16,645 bases of DNA from DATJPR01 sp035506295 (GCA_035506295.1 DATJPR010000126.1:1-16645); one strand, 5' to 3'. Positions 1 to 8,660 are shown, counted from the first letter of the stretch. A program made the numbers and translations. The notes: generated from the sequence alone by a model not told the origin.

Positions 1-1266
1 TCGGACAACATGTGCGATATCTGGTCGCCGGTGAACAACAAGAACGTGGACATTTTCCTGGGAGCGTACGTCCGGACGCTGGGGGTGAACACGAACCCGG
101 CGACGAACGATGCGAAGTGGTACATCGCGTATGATTTCTGGGACAGTGCGGGAGCGTTCATCGGGGAGACGAAGCTGCCGATTCCGCAGACATCGGCCAG
201 CAGCGGGCAGTGGATAGCGGACACGAACGGTGTAGGAGCGACGATCCTGCCGAAGGATGCATGGAAGACGATCGTGAAGTTCGTGGCGGGAAAGAATGCG
301 ACAGGGACGGTGTGGGCGGACGACTTCATGCTGTACGGTCGTGGCGGGCAATGGGCAGGGCAGGACTGGAACACGGGCGTGGGAGTGCCGTCGGGATGGT
401 ACTACTGGTTGCCGCCGAACGGCGGGAACGACGGGTTGTTAAACGACGGGTTCGAGAACACGATGGTGACGTCGGAAGCGGCGCACAGCGGGATGTACTC
501 GTTGAAGTTCAACCTGCCGTTCACGCGCACACCCCATGATGCCTTCGTCGGAACACGACGGTTCCTGATCGACGGGTCGGAACCGATCCCGGGGAACACT
601 CTGGCATCGCTTACCGCGTCGGAAGGAGACGTCATCAGGCTGCAGGTCTGGATCAAGGCGAGCAACCTGGTGCCGGATTCCGCGGCGCTGTATCCGGGGA
701 CATGGTCGGTGGGGTTGACGCCGCTCTGGTTCACGACGGACGCCAACAACGCAGGCTACAATTCTGTCGGCCCGTCGAACGACTACACGTGGGCATTCCC
801 GGCCGTAACACAGTTCGACTGGACGCCGTACACGCTGGACGTGCAGGTGCCGACGGGCGTGAATGCGAAGGCGCTTGAAGTCCGTCTCCATGTGTACTCA
901 CGTTTCACCGGGACGATCTATTTTGACGATCTCAGCGCGCAGGTCGTGCAGACGGCGACCGGGGTTGCGGGCCAGCAGGGATTGCCGAAGATCTACGAGC
1001 TCGCGCAGAACTATCCGAACCCCTTCAACCCGACGACGAACATTCAATTCGCGGTTCCGCGCGAGAGCCGGGTGGTGCTGACGATCTATAACATCCTGGG
1101 GCAGAAGATCCGCTCGCTCGTCGATGACAGTCGAGGCGCGGGACGGTACGAAGTGACCTGGGATGGAAAGGATGATCATGGAGCAAACGTAGGGACGGGT
1201 TTGTACCTCTACCGGCTCCAGGCGGGCGACCACGCGATCGTCCGGAAGATGTTGCTGCTGAAATAA
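1..1266 (+). CDS. T9SS-sorted surface protein with two carbohydrate-binding-like jelly-roll domains (5' end cut off)
   Basis: The reading frame is open from base 1 through the ATG at 10, with no Shine-Dalgarno there, so the true start lies outside the window; 421 residues are visible. Two beta-rich jelly-roll-like units can be seen. The first ends near residue 111 with 'VWADDFMLYG'. The second spans about 150-317, opening with 'GFENTMVTSEAAHSGMYSLK' and closing with 'IYFDDLSAQVV'. This GFE...G..SLKF / I.FDD pattern is typical of CBM4/9-like sugar-binding sandwiches. A Trp/Tyr-rich linker (about 124-145) joins them. Residues from about 330 form a FlgD-like T9SS type A sorting domain: 'YPNPFNP' at 338-344, then 'VLTIYNILGQKIRSLV', 'GTGLYLYRL' and a final 'KMLLLK'. 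The product should cross the outer membrane through T9SS and stay on the surface or be released. Any catalytic domain would lie upstream, unseen. The sorting domain is secure; the sugar-binding reading is inference from fold-like patterns. Confidence 0.85.
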   Translation, partial: SDNMCDIWSPVNNKNVDIFLGAYVRTLGVNTNPATNDAKWYIAYDFWDSAGAFIGETKLPIPQTSASSGQWIADTNGVGATILPKDAWKTIVKFVAGKNATGTVWADDFMLYGRGGQWAGQDWNTGVGVPSGWYYWLPPNGGNDGLLNDGFENTMVTSEAAHSGMYSLKFNLPFTRTPHDAFVGTRRFLIDGSEPIPGNTLASLTASEGDVIRLQVWIKASNLVPDSAALYPGTWSVGLTPLWFTTDANNAGYNSVGPSNDYTWAFPAVTQFDWTPYTLDVQVPTGVNAKALEVRLHVYSRFTGTIYFDDLSAQVVQTATGVAGQQGLPKIYELAQNYPNPFNPTTNIQFAVPRESRVVLTIYNILGQKIRSLVDDSRGAGRYEVTWDGKDDHGANVGTGLYLYRLQAGDHAIVRKMLLLK

Positions 1267-1268
1267 GT

Positions 1269-1294
1269 CCTCCGGCCGGGGTCGACCGGCGAGG
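1269..1294 (+). terminator. Weak GC-rich hairpin just after the first gene
   Basis: Starting 3 bases after the stop codon, CCTC and GCCGG (1269-1272, 1275-1279) can pair with CCGGC and GAGG (1286-1294). This gives 9 base pairs with a 2-base bulge and a short loop. No T-run follows, so it is a poor intrinsic terminator and may only protect the mRNA 3' end or be chance in GC-rich DNA. Confidence 0.25.
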
Positions 1295-1322
1295 ATGATC
1301 TCCACCGAAGCGGGCGCGATTC

Positions 1323-1369
1323 AAGGAGCGTTCTCTCGACAGGGATGAGGCGGGGTTTGAACGCTCCTT
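1323..1369 (+). terminator. Perfect 11-bp inverted repeat in the intergenic gap, terminator-like
   Basis: AAGGAGCGTTC (1323-1333) is the exact reverse complement of GAACGCTCCTT (1359-1369), with a 25-base loop. The arms begin with AA and end with TT, as expected for a bidirectional terminator stem, but there is no long U-tract after it. It sits in the only sizeable gap (1267-1478), between the first gene and the TonB receptor operon. It could instead be an operator dyad or a leader structure of the downstream operon. The inverted repeat is seen directly; its function is inference. Confidence 0.5.
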
Positions 1370-1478
1370 CCGTCTCCCGGACACGTGCCGGGGGACGGTG
1401 CTCGCGTCGGCAGAACCTCCTGCACGGCCCGTCCCGGATTGCTCTTCATCCAATCAAATTCTTCTGTCGGGTGACCGT

Positions 1479-4265
1479 ATGATGCACCCACGCTCCACCG
1501 CACGCGCATTGCTCGCGATCGTCGTGGCCGTGCTGCTTCCCTGCTCCGTGTTTTCGGGCACCACGGGGAAAGTGGCAGGGAAAGTGATCGATGCGCAATC
1601 CAAGGAACCCCTCATCGGGGTCAACATCGTTATCGCCAACACGACGATGGGAGCTTCATCGGACGTCGATGGGGAATATTACATCCTGAACATTCCCCCG
1701 GGCAGATATCAACTTCGGGCGTCGGCGGTTGGCTATGCCCCCGTGTCCGTGAGCGACGTGGCGGTCAGTGTCGACCAGACCACGCGCGTCGAGTTTCAGC
1801 TGCAGTCGCGCACGGTGGAAATCACCGACGTGACCGTGACGGCAACACGGCCGATCGTCCAGCGCGATCTCACCTCCACCGAGGCATCGGTCGGCAGCGA
1901 GAAGCTCTCCCGGTTGCCCGTCGAAGATGTCGCGGCAGTCGTCAACCTGCAGGCGGGCGTCGTCGACGGCCACTTCCGCGGGGGCCGCTCGGATGAGGTC
2001 AAGTACATGATCGACGGCGTGGCGGTGAACGACGTCTTCTCCGGCACCTCCGCCATGGAAGCGGAGGTCAACAGCCTTGCCGAGATTCAGGTTCTGAGCG
2101 GCACGTTTAATGCCGAGTATGGTGAGGCGCTGTCCGGCGTCGTCAACCAGGTGACAAAGATCGCAAGCGACAAGTATGAAGGGGAGATTTCACTCTATAC
2201 AGGCGACTATGTCAGCTCGAGAACGGACCAGTTCAAGACGATCACCCGGGATCTTCCCGTGGGCGGATTCCCGGATCTTCCGAAGCAATCGATTCTTTTC
2301 CATCATGCGTCGCCATCCAAATTGTACAACGTGCAGGGGAGTCTCAGCGGCCCCGTGCCCCTGACAGACGGGGTCCTTGCGTTTTACTTGTCTGGACGGC
2401 GGTACTATGATGACGGCTACATCTACGGCCGGCGCATCTTCAACCCCTCCGACTCCTCCAGCTTCCCGGGAACGGACCAGTCGAAATGGCATATCGGAGC
2501 AACAGGCGATGGCGCGCTTGTGCCGATGAACTATCAGGACCGATCGACGCTCCAGGGGAAAATCACCATTCACACCGGCGGGACGAAGGGGATCGTGCTC
2601 AGCGGACTCTACCAGCACCAGCAGTACAGGATCTATGATCAGCAGTTCCAGCTCAATCCGGACGGCGACTACACATATCACACGTGGAGCTTTCTCGGAA
2701 GCGGGAGTTACACCCACGTCTTCAACGAATCGATGTTCATGGACCTTGTAGGATCGTTCTTCGAGAGCGACTACAAACAGTACGTGTATGCCGATCCTCT
2801 CGATCCTCCGACCGACCCGGCCGGTGCAGCGGCCGCCTACGTCGATCCCCGGTATGTCAAGCCGGAGCGGATGCAGGATGCGGGTGCGAACGCATTCCTG
2901 ACCGGCGGGACACAGAACTGGCATTTCAACCATAATACACAGAGCATCACCGGCAAGGTCGATTTCACCGCGCAGGTGACGCCGATTCATCAGGTGAAGG
3001 CGGGGTTTGAAGGCGATTTCCATCGGCTGAACTACAAAGATTACCAGATCCACGTCGATGCCACCACCAACTATGTCCCGTCGCTTCCGGTCCCGGGCAA
3101 TTTTGATTTCAACTACTATGTCAACCACCCGCGTCAACTGGCGGTGTATGCGCAGGACAAAATCGAGCTCTCCTATATGGTCGTGAACATCGGGCTCCGG
3201 TTCGATTATTTCCAACCTGACGGGAAGTACCTGACAAACCCCGATTCGATCGTCGCGCTCGATTCCCTTTCGCCCCCCTATCCCGGGAAATTCTTCAACC
3301 CGGCAAGCGCAAAGTCGCAGTTCAGCCCGCGCGTCGGGATCTCGTATCCGATTACCGACCGGGGAGCGCTTCATTTTTCCTACGGGCATTTCTTTCAAAT
3401 TCCGGCGTTTGAGTACCTGTATAAAAACCCGAATTTCAGGATCCCCTTGATCGGGACGTTCCCGGAGTTTGTGGGGACCACGATCGGCAACGCGAATCTG
3501 GAGCCCCAACGTACGACGATGTATGAGATTGGCCTGCAGCAGGAGCTCGCGCAGGATCTCGGCGTGACCGTGACCGGATACTATAAAGACATCCGCAATC
3601 TTCTCGGCATCGCCATCTACCTCAAGAACAACGTCAAGAAGTTCGGCGAGTATGTGAACCTCGACTACGGTGCGGTGAAAGGCTTCACCATCGCGTTGGA
3701 CAAGCGTTTCACCAATGGCTTCGGCGCGAACATCGACTATACGCTGCAGTTCGCGGACGGAAACGCCTCCGATCCGAACGACGCCTACAACAAAGCCCAA
3801 TCGAGTCCGCCGATTGAAGTCAACAAGGTGCTGGTCCCGCTGAACTGGGACCGTCGTCATTCGTTGAATGCAACCATCACTCTCGGCTCGCCGTCCGACT
3901 TCATCGCCAGCGTTGTTGGACGCCTCGGCTCCGGACTGCCGTACACGCCGTCGCTCTCCAACCAACGAACGGGTCTGGAGAACAGCGACAACATGCCGAT
4001 GTTCACGGACGTCGACCTGTATCTGACCAAGTATTTCATGGTGGGCAACACGACCATCTCCGTGTTCGCCAAGGTCTACAACCTGTTCGACGCAGCCAAC
4101 GAGATTAACGTCTTCACGGACACCGGGCGTGCCGGATACACTCTCGAGCTCACGCGCTCGCCGCAGGCGCCGCTGGGGGTCAACAGCCTTTCGCAGTTTT
4201 ACACACGTCCCGACTACTATTCCGCGCCAAGGCAGGTTGTTGTCGGCGCTACATTTGGATTCTGA
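1479..4265 (+). CDS. TonB-dependent outer-membrane receptor with carboxypeptidase-regulatory-like N-domain
   Basis: 928 residues. Start placed at the first of two adjacent ATGs (1479, 1482), because it gives a clean signal peptide: 'MMHPRSTAR', a hydrophobic stretch, then a likely cut near 'VFS-G' (about residue 26). A GTG at 1398 would extend the frame by 27 residues and bury the signal. Residues about 28-110 form a CarboxypepD-reg-like beta-sandwich ('GKVIDAQSKEPLIGVNI', 'SSDVDGEYYILNIPPGRYQL'). Next comes a TonB-box-like 'DVTVTATRP', then the plug (about 135-230) with 'RGGRSDEVKYMIDGVAVND' and 'NAEYGEALSGVVNQVTK'. The rest is a beta-barrel ending in 'VVVGATFGF', whose terminal Phe fits a BAM recognition signal. 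The family moves large substrates across the outer membrane using TonB/ExbBD energy. It is the first gene of a tight run that includes a sugar ABC importer and glycosidases, so a saccharide is the likely substrate. No SusD partner is adjacent. The architecture call is firm; the substrate is inferred. Confidence 0.93.
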   Translation: MMHPRSTARALLAIVVAVLLPCSVFSGTTGKVAGKVIDAQSKEPLIGVNIVIANTTMGASSDVDGEYYILNIPPGRYQLRASAVGYAPVSVSDVAVSVDQTTRVEFQLQSRTVEITDVTVTATRPIVQRDLTSTEASVGSEKLSRLPVEDVAAVVNLQAGVVDGHFRGGRSDEVKYMIDGVAVNDVFSGTSAMEAEVNSLAEIQVLSGTFNAEYGEALSGVVNQVTKIASDKYEGEISLYTGDYVSSRTDQFKTITRDLPVGGFPDLPKQSILFHHASPSKLYNVQGSLSGPVPLTDGVLAFYLSGRRYYDDGYIYGRRIFNPSDSSSFPGTDQSKWHIGATGDGALVPMNYQDRSTLQGKITIHTGGTKGIVLSGLYQHQQYRIYDQQFQLNPDGDYTYHTWSFLGSGSYTHVFNESMFMDLVGSFFESDYKQYVYADPLDPPTDPAGAAAAYVDPRYVKPERMQDAGANAFLTGGTQNWHFNHNTQSITGKVDFTAQVTPIHQVKAGFEGDFHRLNYKDYQIHVDATTNYVPSLPVPGNFDFNYYVNHPRQLAVYAQDKIELSYMVVNIGLRFDYFQPDGKYLTNPDSIVALDSLSPPYPGKFFNPASAKSQFSPRVGISYPITDRGALHFSYGHFFQIPAFEYLYKNPNFRIPLIGTFPEFVGTTIGNANLEPQRTTMYEIGLQQELAQDLGVTVTGYYKDIRNLLGIAIYLKNNVKKFGEYVNLDYGAVKGFTIALDKRFTNGFGANIDYTLQFADGNASDPNDAYNKAQSSPPIEVNKVLVPLNWDRRHSLNATITLGSPSDFIASVVGRLGSGLPYTPSLSNQRTGLENSDNMPMFTDVDLYLTKYFMVGNTTISVFAKVYNLFDAANEINVFTDTGRAGYTLELTRSPQAPLGVNSLSQFYTRPDYYSAPRQVVVGATFGF

Positions 4266-4277
4266 TATTGTCGTTGT

Positions 4278-4283
4278 GGAGGA
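4278..4283 (+). promoter_or_regulatory. Strong Shine-Dalgarno that sets the start of the 1108-residue gene
   Basis: GGAGGA lies 5 bases before the ATG at 4289. It supports that ATG over the upstream in-frame TTG at 4268 and the later ATG at 4316. It is the clearest ribosome-binding site in the window, suggesting a high translation rate for this surface protein. Confidence 0.7.
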
Positions 4284-4288
4284 ATCAT

Positions 4289-7200
4289 ATGTCTCTTGGC
4301 GGAAATTCCAGCGACATGTCTGACGCAAAGGATGAACAGCGCATCAGATCCTTGCGGTTTTCTTCCGGCATATTGCGACGGTCCACGCTGCTCGCACTTT
4401 CCTGTCTGCTGATCACCGGGAGCGTGGTATCGCAGCGATTGGTCGACAAGAACAAAGGATCCTACTACGAGGATAAAAAGGGGTTCATGGACGGAAACCT
4501 TGTCGGCACGGTCTACTACAATTTCGGAGAGGTGGCCGATTGGCAGAATGATCCGACGCGAAGCGGGGTGTGGCCGAAAGGGACCAATCACACGTACGTC
4601 GACGGCGTTGCCATGATCGTGCAGGCAGAGGCTCATGATCCCAGTGGCAACACGATTCACCCCCTCGAGACCAATTACTACGAATACATTCGCAAGGATG
4701 TCGCCACCGGGATTCCCTACGGATGGGAGCCACTCCCGGGATATTCGGGCAAGTTTTCTTCCAGTCCGGCACAGAGCAACGATGCCAGCACCTGGCCGTC
4801 GCATTGGCCTGACCGGACGACGGATTGGGACGGTTACTGGAACGGTTTTTTCGGCAAAGGGGTCTTTAATGCGGATCTGGAATCGTACTTCGTCTACGAT
4901 GACAACTCCGACCGGGAGTACATCCTTAAGAACCATTTCTATCCGGACAACCAGGACACGACCCGCGGCGGTCTGGGCATGCAGGTTCATGCACGCGGAT
5001 TTCAATGGTCGCAGGTCCTCGCTGAGGACGTGATCTTCTGGCTCTACGAAATCACGAACATGGGGACGACGGACTACGCCAGGACGCTCTTTGCGCAATA
5101 CGTCGACTGGGGCATCGGCGGCCACGACAATTCATCGAACAATGCCGGGAGCTACGACAAGCAGCTCGGCATTTCGTACGCGTGGTCTACGGTGGCATTC
5201 GGCAATCCGGGCAATTGGAGCCCCGTCGGGTACGCGGGATATGCGTTCCTCGAGAGCCCCGGCATCTCTGACGACAACATCGACAACGACCTGGACGGGC
5301 TGACGGATGAGCGTCGCGACAACGACGCCAAGGTCTTCATCAACAGTCCGTACCAGGATCCGTTCCTGCGTGACGTCCAATCCGATACTGCGCGGTTCCG
5401 CACCTTCTATGGTTATTCCTGGAAGCCCCATTGGGACGCGGACGAGAACTGCAACTGGAGGACATACACCGACCTGAACGGCAACTGGAAATGGGATCCC
5501 GGCGAGCCCCTCAACGACGATGTTGGTACCGACGGGCTCGGCCCCTTCGACGCGGGATACCCTGGTCCCGATCCGGATGGTTCGGAAGGGGACGGCAAAC
5601 CGGAACAGGGTGAACCAAATTTCGGCATCCTTGACAAGGACGAATCCGATCAGCTCGGCCTCACGGGATTCATCCTTTCCGCGGTGCACACGTACGACCT
5701 CAACAACGACGAGCGCAACTGGGCCGCACTCTCTTCGGCGCCTGCACCGCCCGATCAGCAGCCGCCGTTGATCGGGGTGAACCTCGCAAACCATTTCTCG
5801 AGTTACATGTTCCACATGAACGGGCGCAACACCTACAGCGCCAGCACGGGCACGGTGCAGCAAACAGGCGAGACCGAGCGGTTCTCGATGGCGCTGATCT
5901 TCGGCCTCGACGTCGATGATCTGTTCCGCAGAAAGCGCACCGTCCAGCAGATCTACAATGCGAGCTACAGGTTTGCGAAGCCCCCTGACAAGCCGATCAT
6001 CAAAGCCATCGCAGGAGATGGCCGGGTGACACTCTACTGGGACGATCGTGCGGAGAAGACGTACGACGCCTTTTATCAGAAGTACAACTTCGAAGGGTAC
6101 AAAGTCTACCGCAGCACCGAGGCGAACTTCCTCGAAACCCAGATCATCACCGATGCCTACGGCAAGCCGACGTTCCGCAAACCGATCGCCCAGTTCGATC
6201 TCGTCGACGGGATCACGGGGCTGCATCCGGTCAACGTCAACGGCGCAATGTTCTACCTCGGCGACGACAGCGGGTTGCAGCACGCGTTTGTGGATTCGAC
6301 CGTGCAGAACGGCCAACAGTACTACTACGCGGTGACGGCCTACGATCAGGGGTACTATACAACGAACATCGCCGGCGAGGCGCTCGGTATCCCGCCATCG
6401 GAAACGTCGAGTATTATCCAGCTTGACGTGAACGGTAAGGTCATCAAAGCCGATGTCAACACCGCAGTGGTAACGCCGAGTACCCCGGCAGGGGGTTACA
6501 TCATTCCGAAAGGGATCGGCGTGACGGGCACGGGTCCCGGGACCGGCAGCGCGGGCGCGAACATCATCGACCTCGATTCGCTCCCCGACAATCACAACTT
6601 CAAAGTCGCTTTCGTTGACTCGGCCGCGTTCCACGACAATCCGAATCCGTACTGCCTGGTGATCGATCAATCGACGCGGGACACGGTGCTTCCGATGACC
6701 AAGCTCACCGGATCGCAGTTCGTGTCCCAGGTGATGCGGGGGTTCGACGTGGTGCTGAACAACGACCAGTACGTGACCATCAACACGCAGAAGACGGGAT
6801 GGGAGAAGGGCAACAGCAACTACGTTGTCCAGGTCGGGTTCGATTCGCGGTACGCGGCAGCGTACCAGCCGCGGAGGGTGAATTACCCGGCCGACTTCGA
6901 GATCAGGCTGACAGCCAGCGGGCAGGGGGACCTCTCATTCCCGAAATCCAGTTTCTCTGGCCCCGAGCCGTCGAATGTGGTGATTAAGAATCTCACGGAG
7001 AATCAGGACCACGTGCAGTTCATCTTCCAGAACCTCGGCCAGGATTCTACGTTCGATGCGGGGGATGCGATCTTTATCGTGTACGGCGACTCCGCGGGTC
7101 AGGCGGCAACGGATTTCCCCTCCGCGCACAAGTCGTGGTCGGTGTCGTTCCTCAAAGACACGACCATCCCCGCGGCACAGCAGAGGCCGCCGCAGCCCGG

Positions 7201-7615
7201 CGATGTGTTCCGCATTGTCACGACGAAACCGTTCCGCACCGGCGAGTCGTTCTCGTTTACGACTGCGGCGCCGCGGTTCGACCCGACGAAGGCCAAGTCG
7301 GACCTCAACAACATTGCTGTGGTCCCCAATCCTTACGTCGGAGCGGCATCGTGGGAACCCGCAACGACGAGCGTCGGGCGGGGCGACCGCCTGATCTACT
7401 TCATCCACCTGCCCCGACAATGTACGATCCGCATCTACACAATCAGCGGGCATCTTGTGCAGACGCTCGAGCACAATAGCGCGTTCAACGACGGGCAGGA
7501 ACCGTGGAACCTGTCGTCGCGCGATGGGATGGATATCGCGTTCGGGATCTACGTCTTCCAGGTCGACGCGCCGGGCATCGGCACCAAAATCGATCGGTTC
7601 GCCATCTTGAAGTAG
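4289..7615 (+). CDS. Large T9SS-sorted surface protein with FN3 domain and Ca-binding-like acidic segments
   Basis: 1108 residues from the ATG with a good Shine-Dalgarno. A long charged N-terminal part (about 30 residues) precedes the hydrophobic segment 'STLLALSCLLITGSVVSQ', likely a signal peptide cut before Gln near residue 50. The first 380 residues are aromatic- and Asp/Asn-rich without a family I recognise. Two acidic, EF-hand- or thrombospondin-3-like stretches follow: about 325-347 ('DDNIDNDLDGLTDERRDND') and about 383-450 ('DLNGNWKWDPGEPLNDD' plus 'DPDGSEGDGKPEQGEP'). They probably bind calcium. An FN3-type domain spans about 566-690 ('GDGRVTLYWDD', 'FEGYKVYRS', 'QYYYAVTAYD'). From about 1005 there is a T9SS-type C-terminal domain: 'VVPNPYVGA', 'TIRIYTISGHLVQTLE', 'AFGIYVFQVDAP', ending 'RFAILK'. 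The gene lies 23 bp after the TonB receptor and 25 bp before a PorV/PorQ-like gene, so it may be a surface partner of that receptor. No catalytic motif is recognised. Confidence 0.88.
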   Translation: MSLGGNSSDMSDAKDEQRIRSLRFSSGILRRSTLLALSCLLITGSVVSQRLVDKNKGSYYEDKKGFMDGNLVGTVYYNFGEVADWQNDPTRSGVWPKGTNHTYVDGVAMIVQAEAHDPSGNTIHPLETNYYEYIRKDVATGIPYGWEPLPGYSGKFSSSPAQSNDASTWPSHWPDRTTDWDGYWNGFFGKGVFNADLESYFVYDDNSDREYILKNHFYPDNQDTTRGGLGMQVHARGFQWSQVLAEDVIFWLYEITNMGTTDYARTLFAQYVDWGIGGHDNSSNNAGSYDKQLGISYAWSTVAFGNPGNWSPVGYAGYAFLESPGISDDNIDNDLDGLTDERRDNDAKVFINSPYQDPFLRDVQSDTARFRTFYGYSWKPHWDADENCNWRTYTDLNGNWKWDPGEPLNDDVGTDGLGPFDAGYPGPDPDGSEGDGKPEQGEPNFGILDKDESDQLGLTGFILSAVHTYDLNNDERNWAALSSAPAPPDQQPPLIGVNLANHFSSYMFHMNGRNTYSASTGTVQQTGETERFSMALIFGLDVDDLFRRKRTVQQIYNASYRFAKPPDKPIIKAIAGDGRVTLYWDDRAEKTYDAFYQKYNFEGYKVYRSTEANFLETQIITDAYGKPTFRKPIAQFDLVDGITGLHPVNVNGAMFYLGDDSGLQHAFVDSTVQNGQQYYYAVTAYDQGYYTTNIAGEALGIPPSETSSIIQLDVNGKVIKADVNTAVVTPSTPAGGYIIPKGIGVTGTGPGTGSAGANIIDLDSLPDNHNFKVAFVDSAAFHDNPNPYCLVIDQSTRDTVLPMTKLTGSQFVSQVMRGFDVVLNNDQYVTINTQKTGWEKGNSNYVVQVGFDSRYAAAYQPRRVNYPADFEIRLTASGQGDLSFPKSSFSGPEPSNVVIKNLTENQDHVQFIFQNLGQDSTFDAGDAIFIVYGDSAGQAATDFPSAHKSWSVSFLKDTTIPAAQQRPPQPGDVFRIVTTKPFRTGESFSFTTAAPRFDPTKAKSDLNNIAVVPNPYVGAASWEPATTSVGRGDRLIYFIHLPRQCTIRIYTISGHLVQTLEHNSAFNDGQEPWNLSSRDGMDIAFGIYVFQVDAPGIGTKIDRFAILK

Positions 7616-7640
7616 GAAGCTGTTCTGGGAGCATTGTGCC

Positions 7641-8660
7641 ATGAAACCGAGATTCGCATTGTTGCTTGTAATTCTTCTCGCGCCCGTCGTGCTGCGGGCA
7701 CAGACCAAGTCGGGGACATCCGCTGCAGGGTTCCTGGAAATTCCGGTCGGCGCCCGCGGCATCTCCCTCGGCAGTGCTTTTGTCAGCCTGGCGGACGACG
7801 CCACGAGTCTCTATTGGAATCCGTCGGGCATCGCGCACCTGCAGCAAAACGAAGCGCACGTTTCCCATACGAACTGGATCGCCGGGACCAGCCTCGACTT
7901 CGCAGGGCTTGTCCTGGCGATACCGTCGTTCGGCTCGCTGGGCTTCAGTTTCACCGAGCTGTCGATGGGCGACATGAAAGTGCGGACCGTCGAACTCCCG
8001 GAAGGCACGGGTGAATACTTCAGTGCGTCGGACCTCGCCATCGGCGTCTCCTATGCGCGATCGCTCAGCGATCGGTTCGCCATCGGCTTCACCGGCAAAT
8101 ACATCCAGGAAACGATCTGGCACGAGTCCGCGAATGCAGTGGCGATCGATATCGGCACATCGTTCAGAACCGACCTGTTCGGAGGGATGATCATCGGGGC
8201 CTCGATGTCGAATTTCGGTTCCTCCCTGCGGCTTGCCGGGCGCGACGCCCGCGAGTTCATCCGCCTTGATCCGACGAAGGAGGGGACGACGGATCAAATC
8301 CCCACCGATGTCGAGTTCGACTCGTGGAATCTCCCGCTGCTGTTCCAGATCGGCGTGTCTGCAGTCCCTGTGAAATCGGACGACTTTTCGCTCACGGTGG
8401 CCGTTGATGCATTGCACCCGAGCGATTATATTGAGACCGTGAACGCCGGTGCGGAACTCTCCTACCGCGGCTACCTGTACCTTCGCGGAGGATACAACTC
8501 GATTCGCGACACCGATGCCGAGGGAGGCTTGAGCCTCGGCTTCGGGGTCACGTCCGCGATGTTTTCATCTTCCTCGACGAAGGTGACGTTCGACTACGCG
8601 TACAGGGACATGGGAAGACTGGAAAACATCCAGGTCATCTCCCTCGGTGTGTCGTTCTAA
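7641..8660 (+). CDS. PorV/PorQ-family outer-membrane protein (T9SS-associated)
   Basis: 339 residues. The ATG at 7641 has GGGAG 9 bases upstream (7627-7631). A classic signal peptide, 'MKPRFALLLVILLAPVVLRA', is followed by Gln at the probable cut site. The mature start 'AAGFLEIPVGARGISLGSAF' with 'DDATSLYWNPSGIA' is the hallmark of the PorV/PorQ (UPF0164-like) branch of FadL-type barrels. Repeated amphipathic beta-strands follow, and the chain ends in an aromatic residue ('VISLGVSF'). In studied Bacteroidota, PorV carries T9SS cargo from the translocon to the attachment complex; PorQ-type proteins also act in cargo sorting. Genomes of this lineage often hold several paralogs next to cargo genes. 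Because it directly follows a T9SS cargo gene, a job in delivering that cargo is plausible. The family call is strong; the specific partner is inference. It might instead be a general FadL-like pore. Confidence 0.88.
   Translation: MKPRFALLLVILLAPVVLRAQTKSGTSAAGFLEIPVGARGISLGSAFVSLADDATSLYWNPSGIAHLQQNEAHVSHTNWIAGTSLDFAGLVLAIPSFGSLGFSFTELSMGDMKVRTVELPEGTGEYFSASDLAIGVSYARSLSDRFAIGFTGKYIQETIWHESANAVAIDIGTSFRTDLFGGMIIGASMSNFGSSLRLAGRDAREFIRLDPTKEGTTDQIPTDVEFDSWNLPLLFQIGVSAVPVKSDDFSLTVAVDALHPSDYIETVNAGAELSYRGYLYLRGGYNSIRDTDAEGGLSLGFGVTSAMFSSSSTKVTFDYAYRDMGRLENIQVISLGVSF

Noticed and set aside
1439..1470. Possible promoter elements upstream of the TonB receptor
   Set aside because: A TTGCTC and AT-rich stretch can be seen, but neither a convincing sigma-70 pair nor the Bacteroidota TTTG / TAnnTTTG pair with proper spacing.
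1398..1478. GTG at 1398 as the TonB receptor start
   Set aside because: It adds 27 residues without homology-like character ahead of a textbook signal peptide beginning at 1479.
2190..4328. 712-residue open frame on the minus strand
   Set aside because: It lies wholly opposite the TonB receptor, whose domains and signal peptide are clear. Its translation is rich in Arg/Val/Glu without any domain, as expected for an antisense frame in GC-rich DNA.
5132..6670. 512-residue open frame on the minus strand
   Set aside because: Antisense to the T9SS FN3 protein. It shows no recognisable domain, signal peptide or ribosome-binding site.
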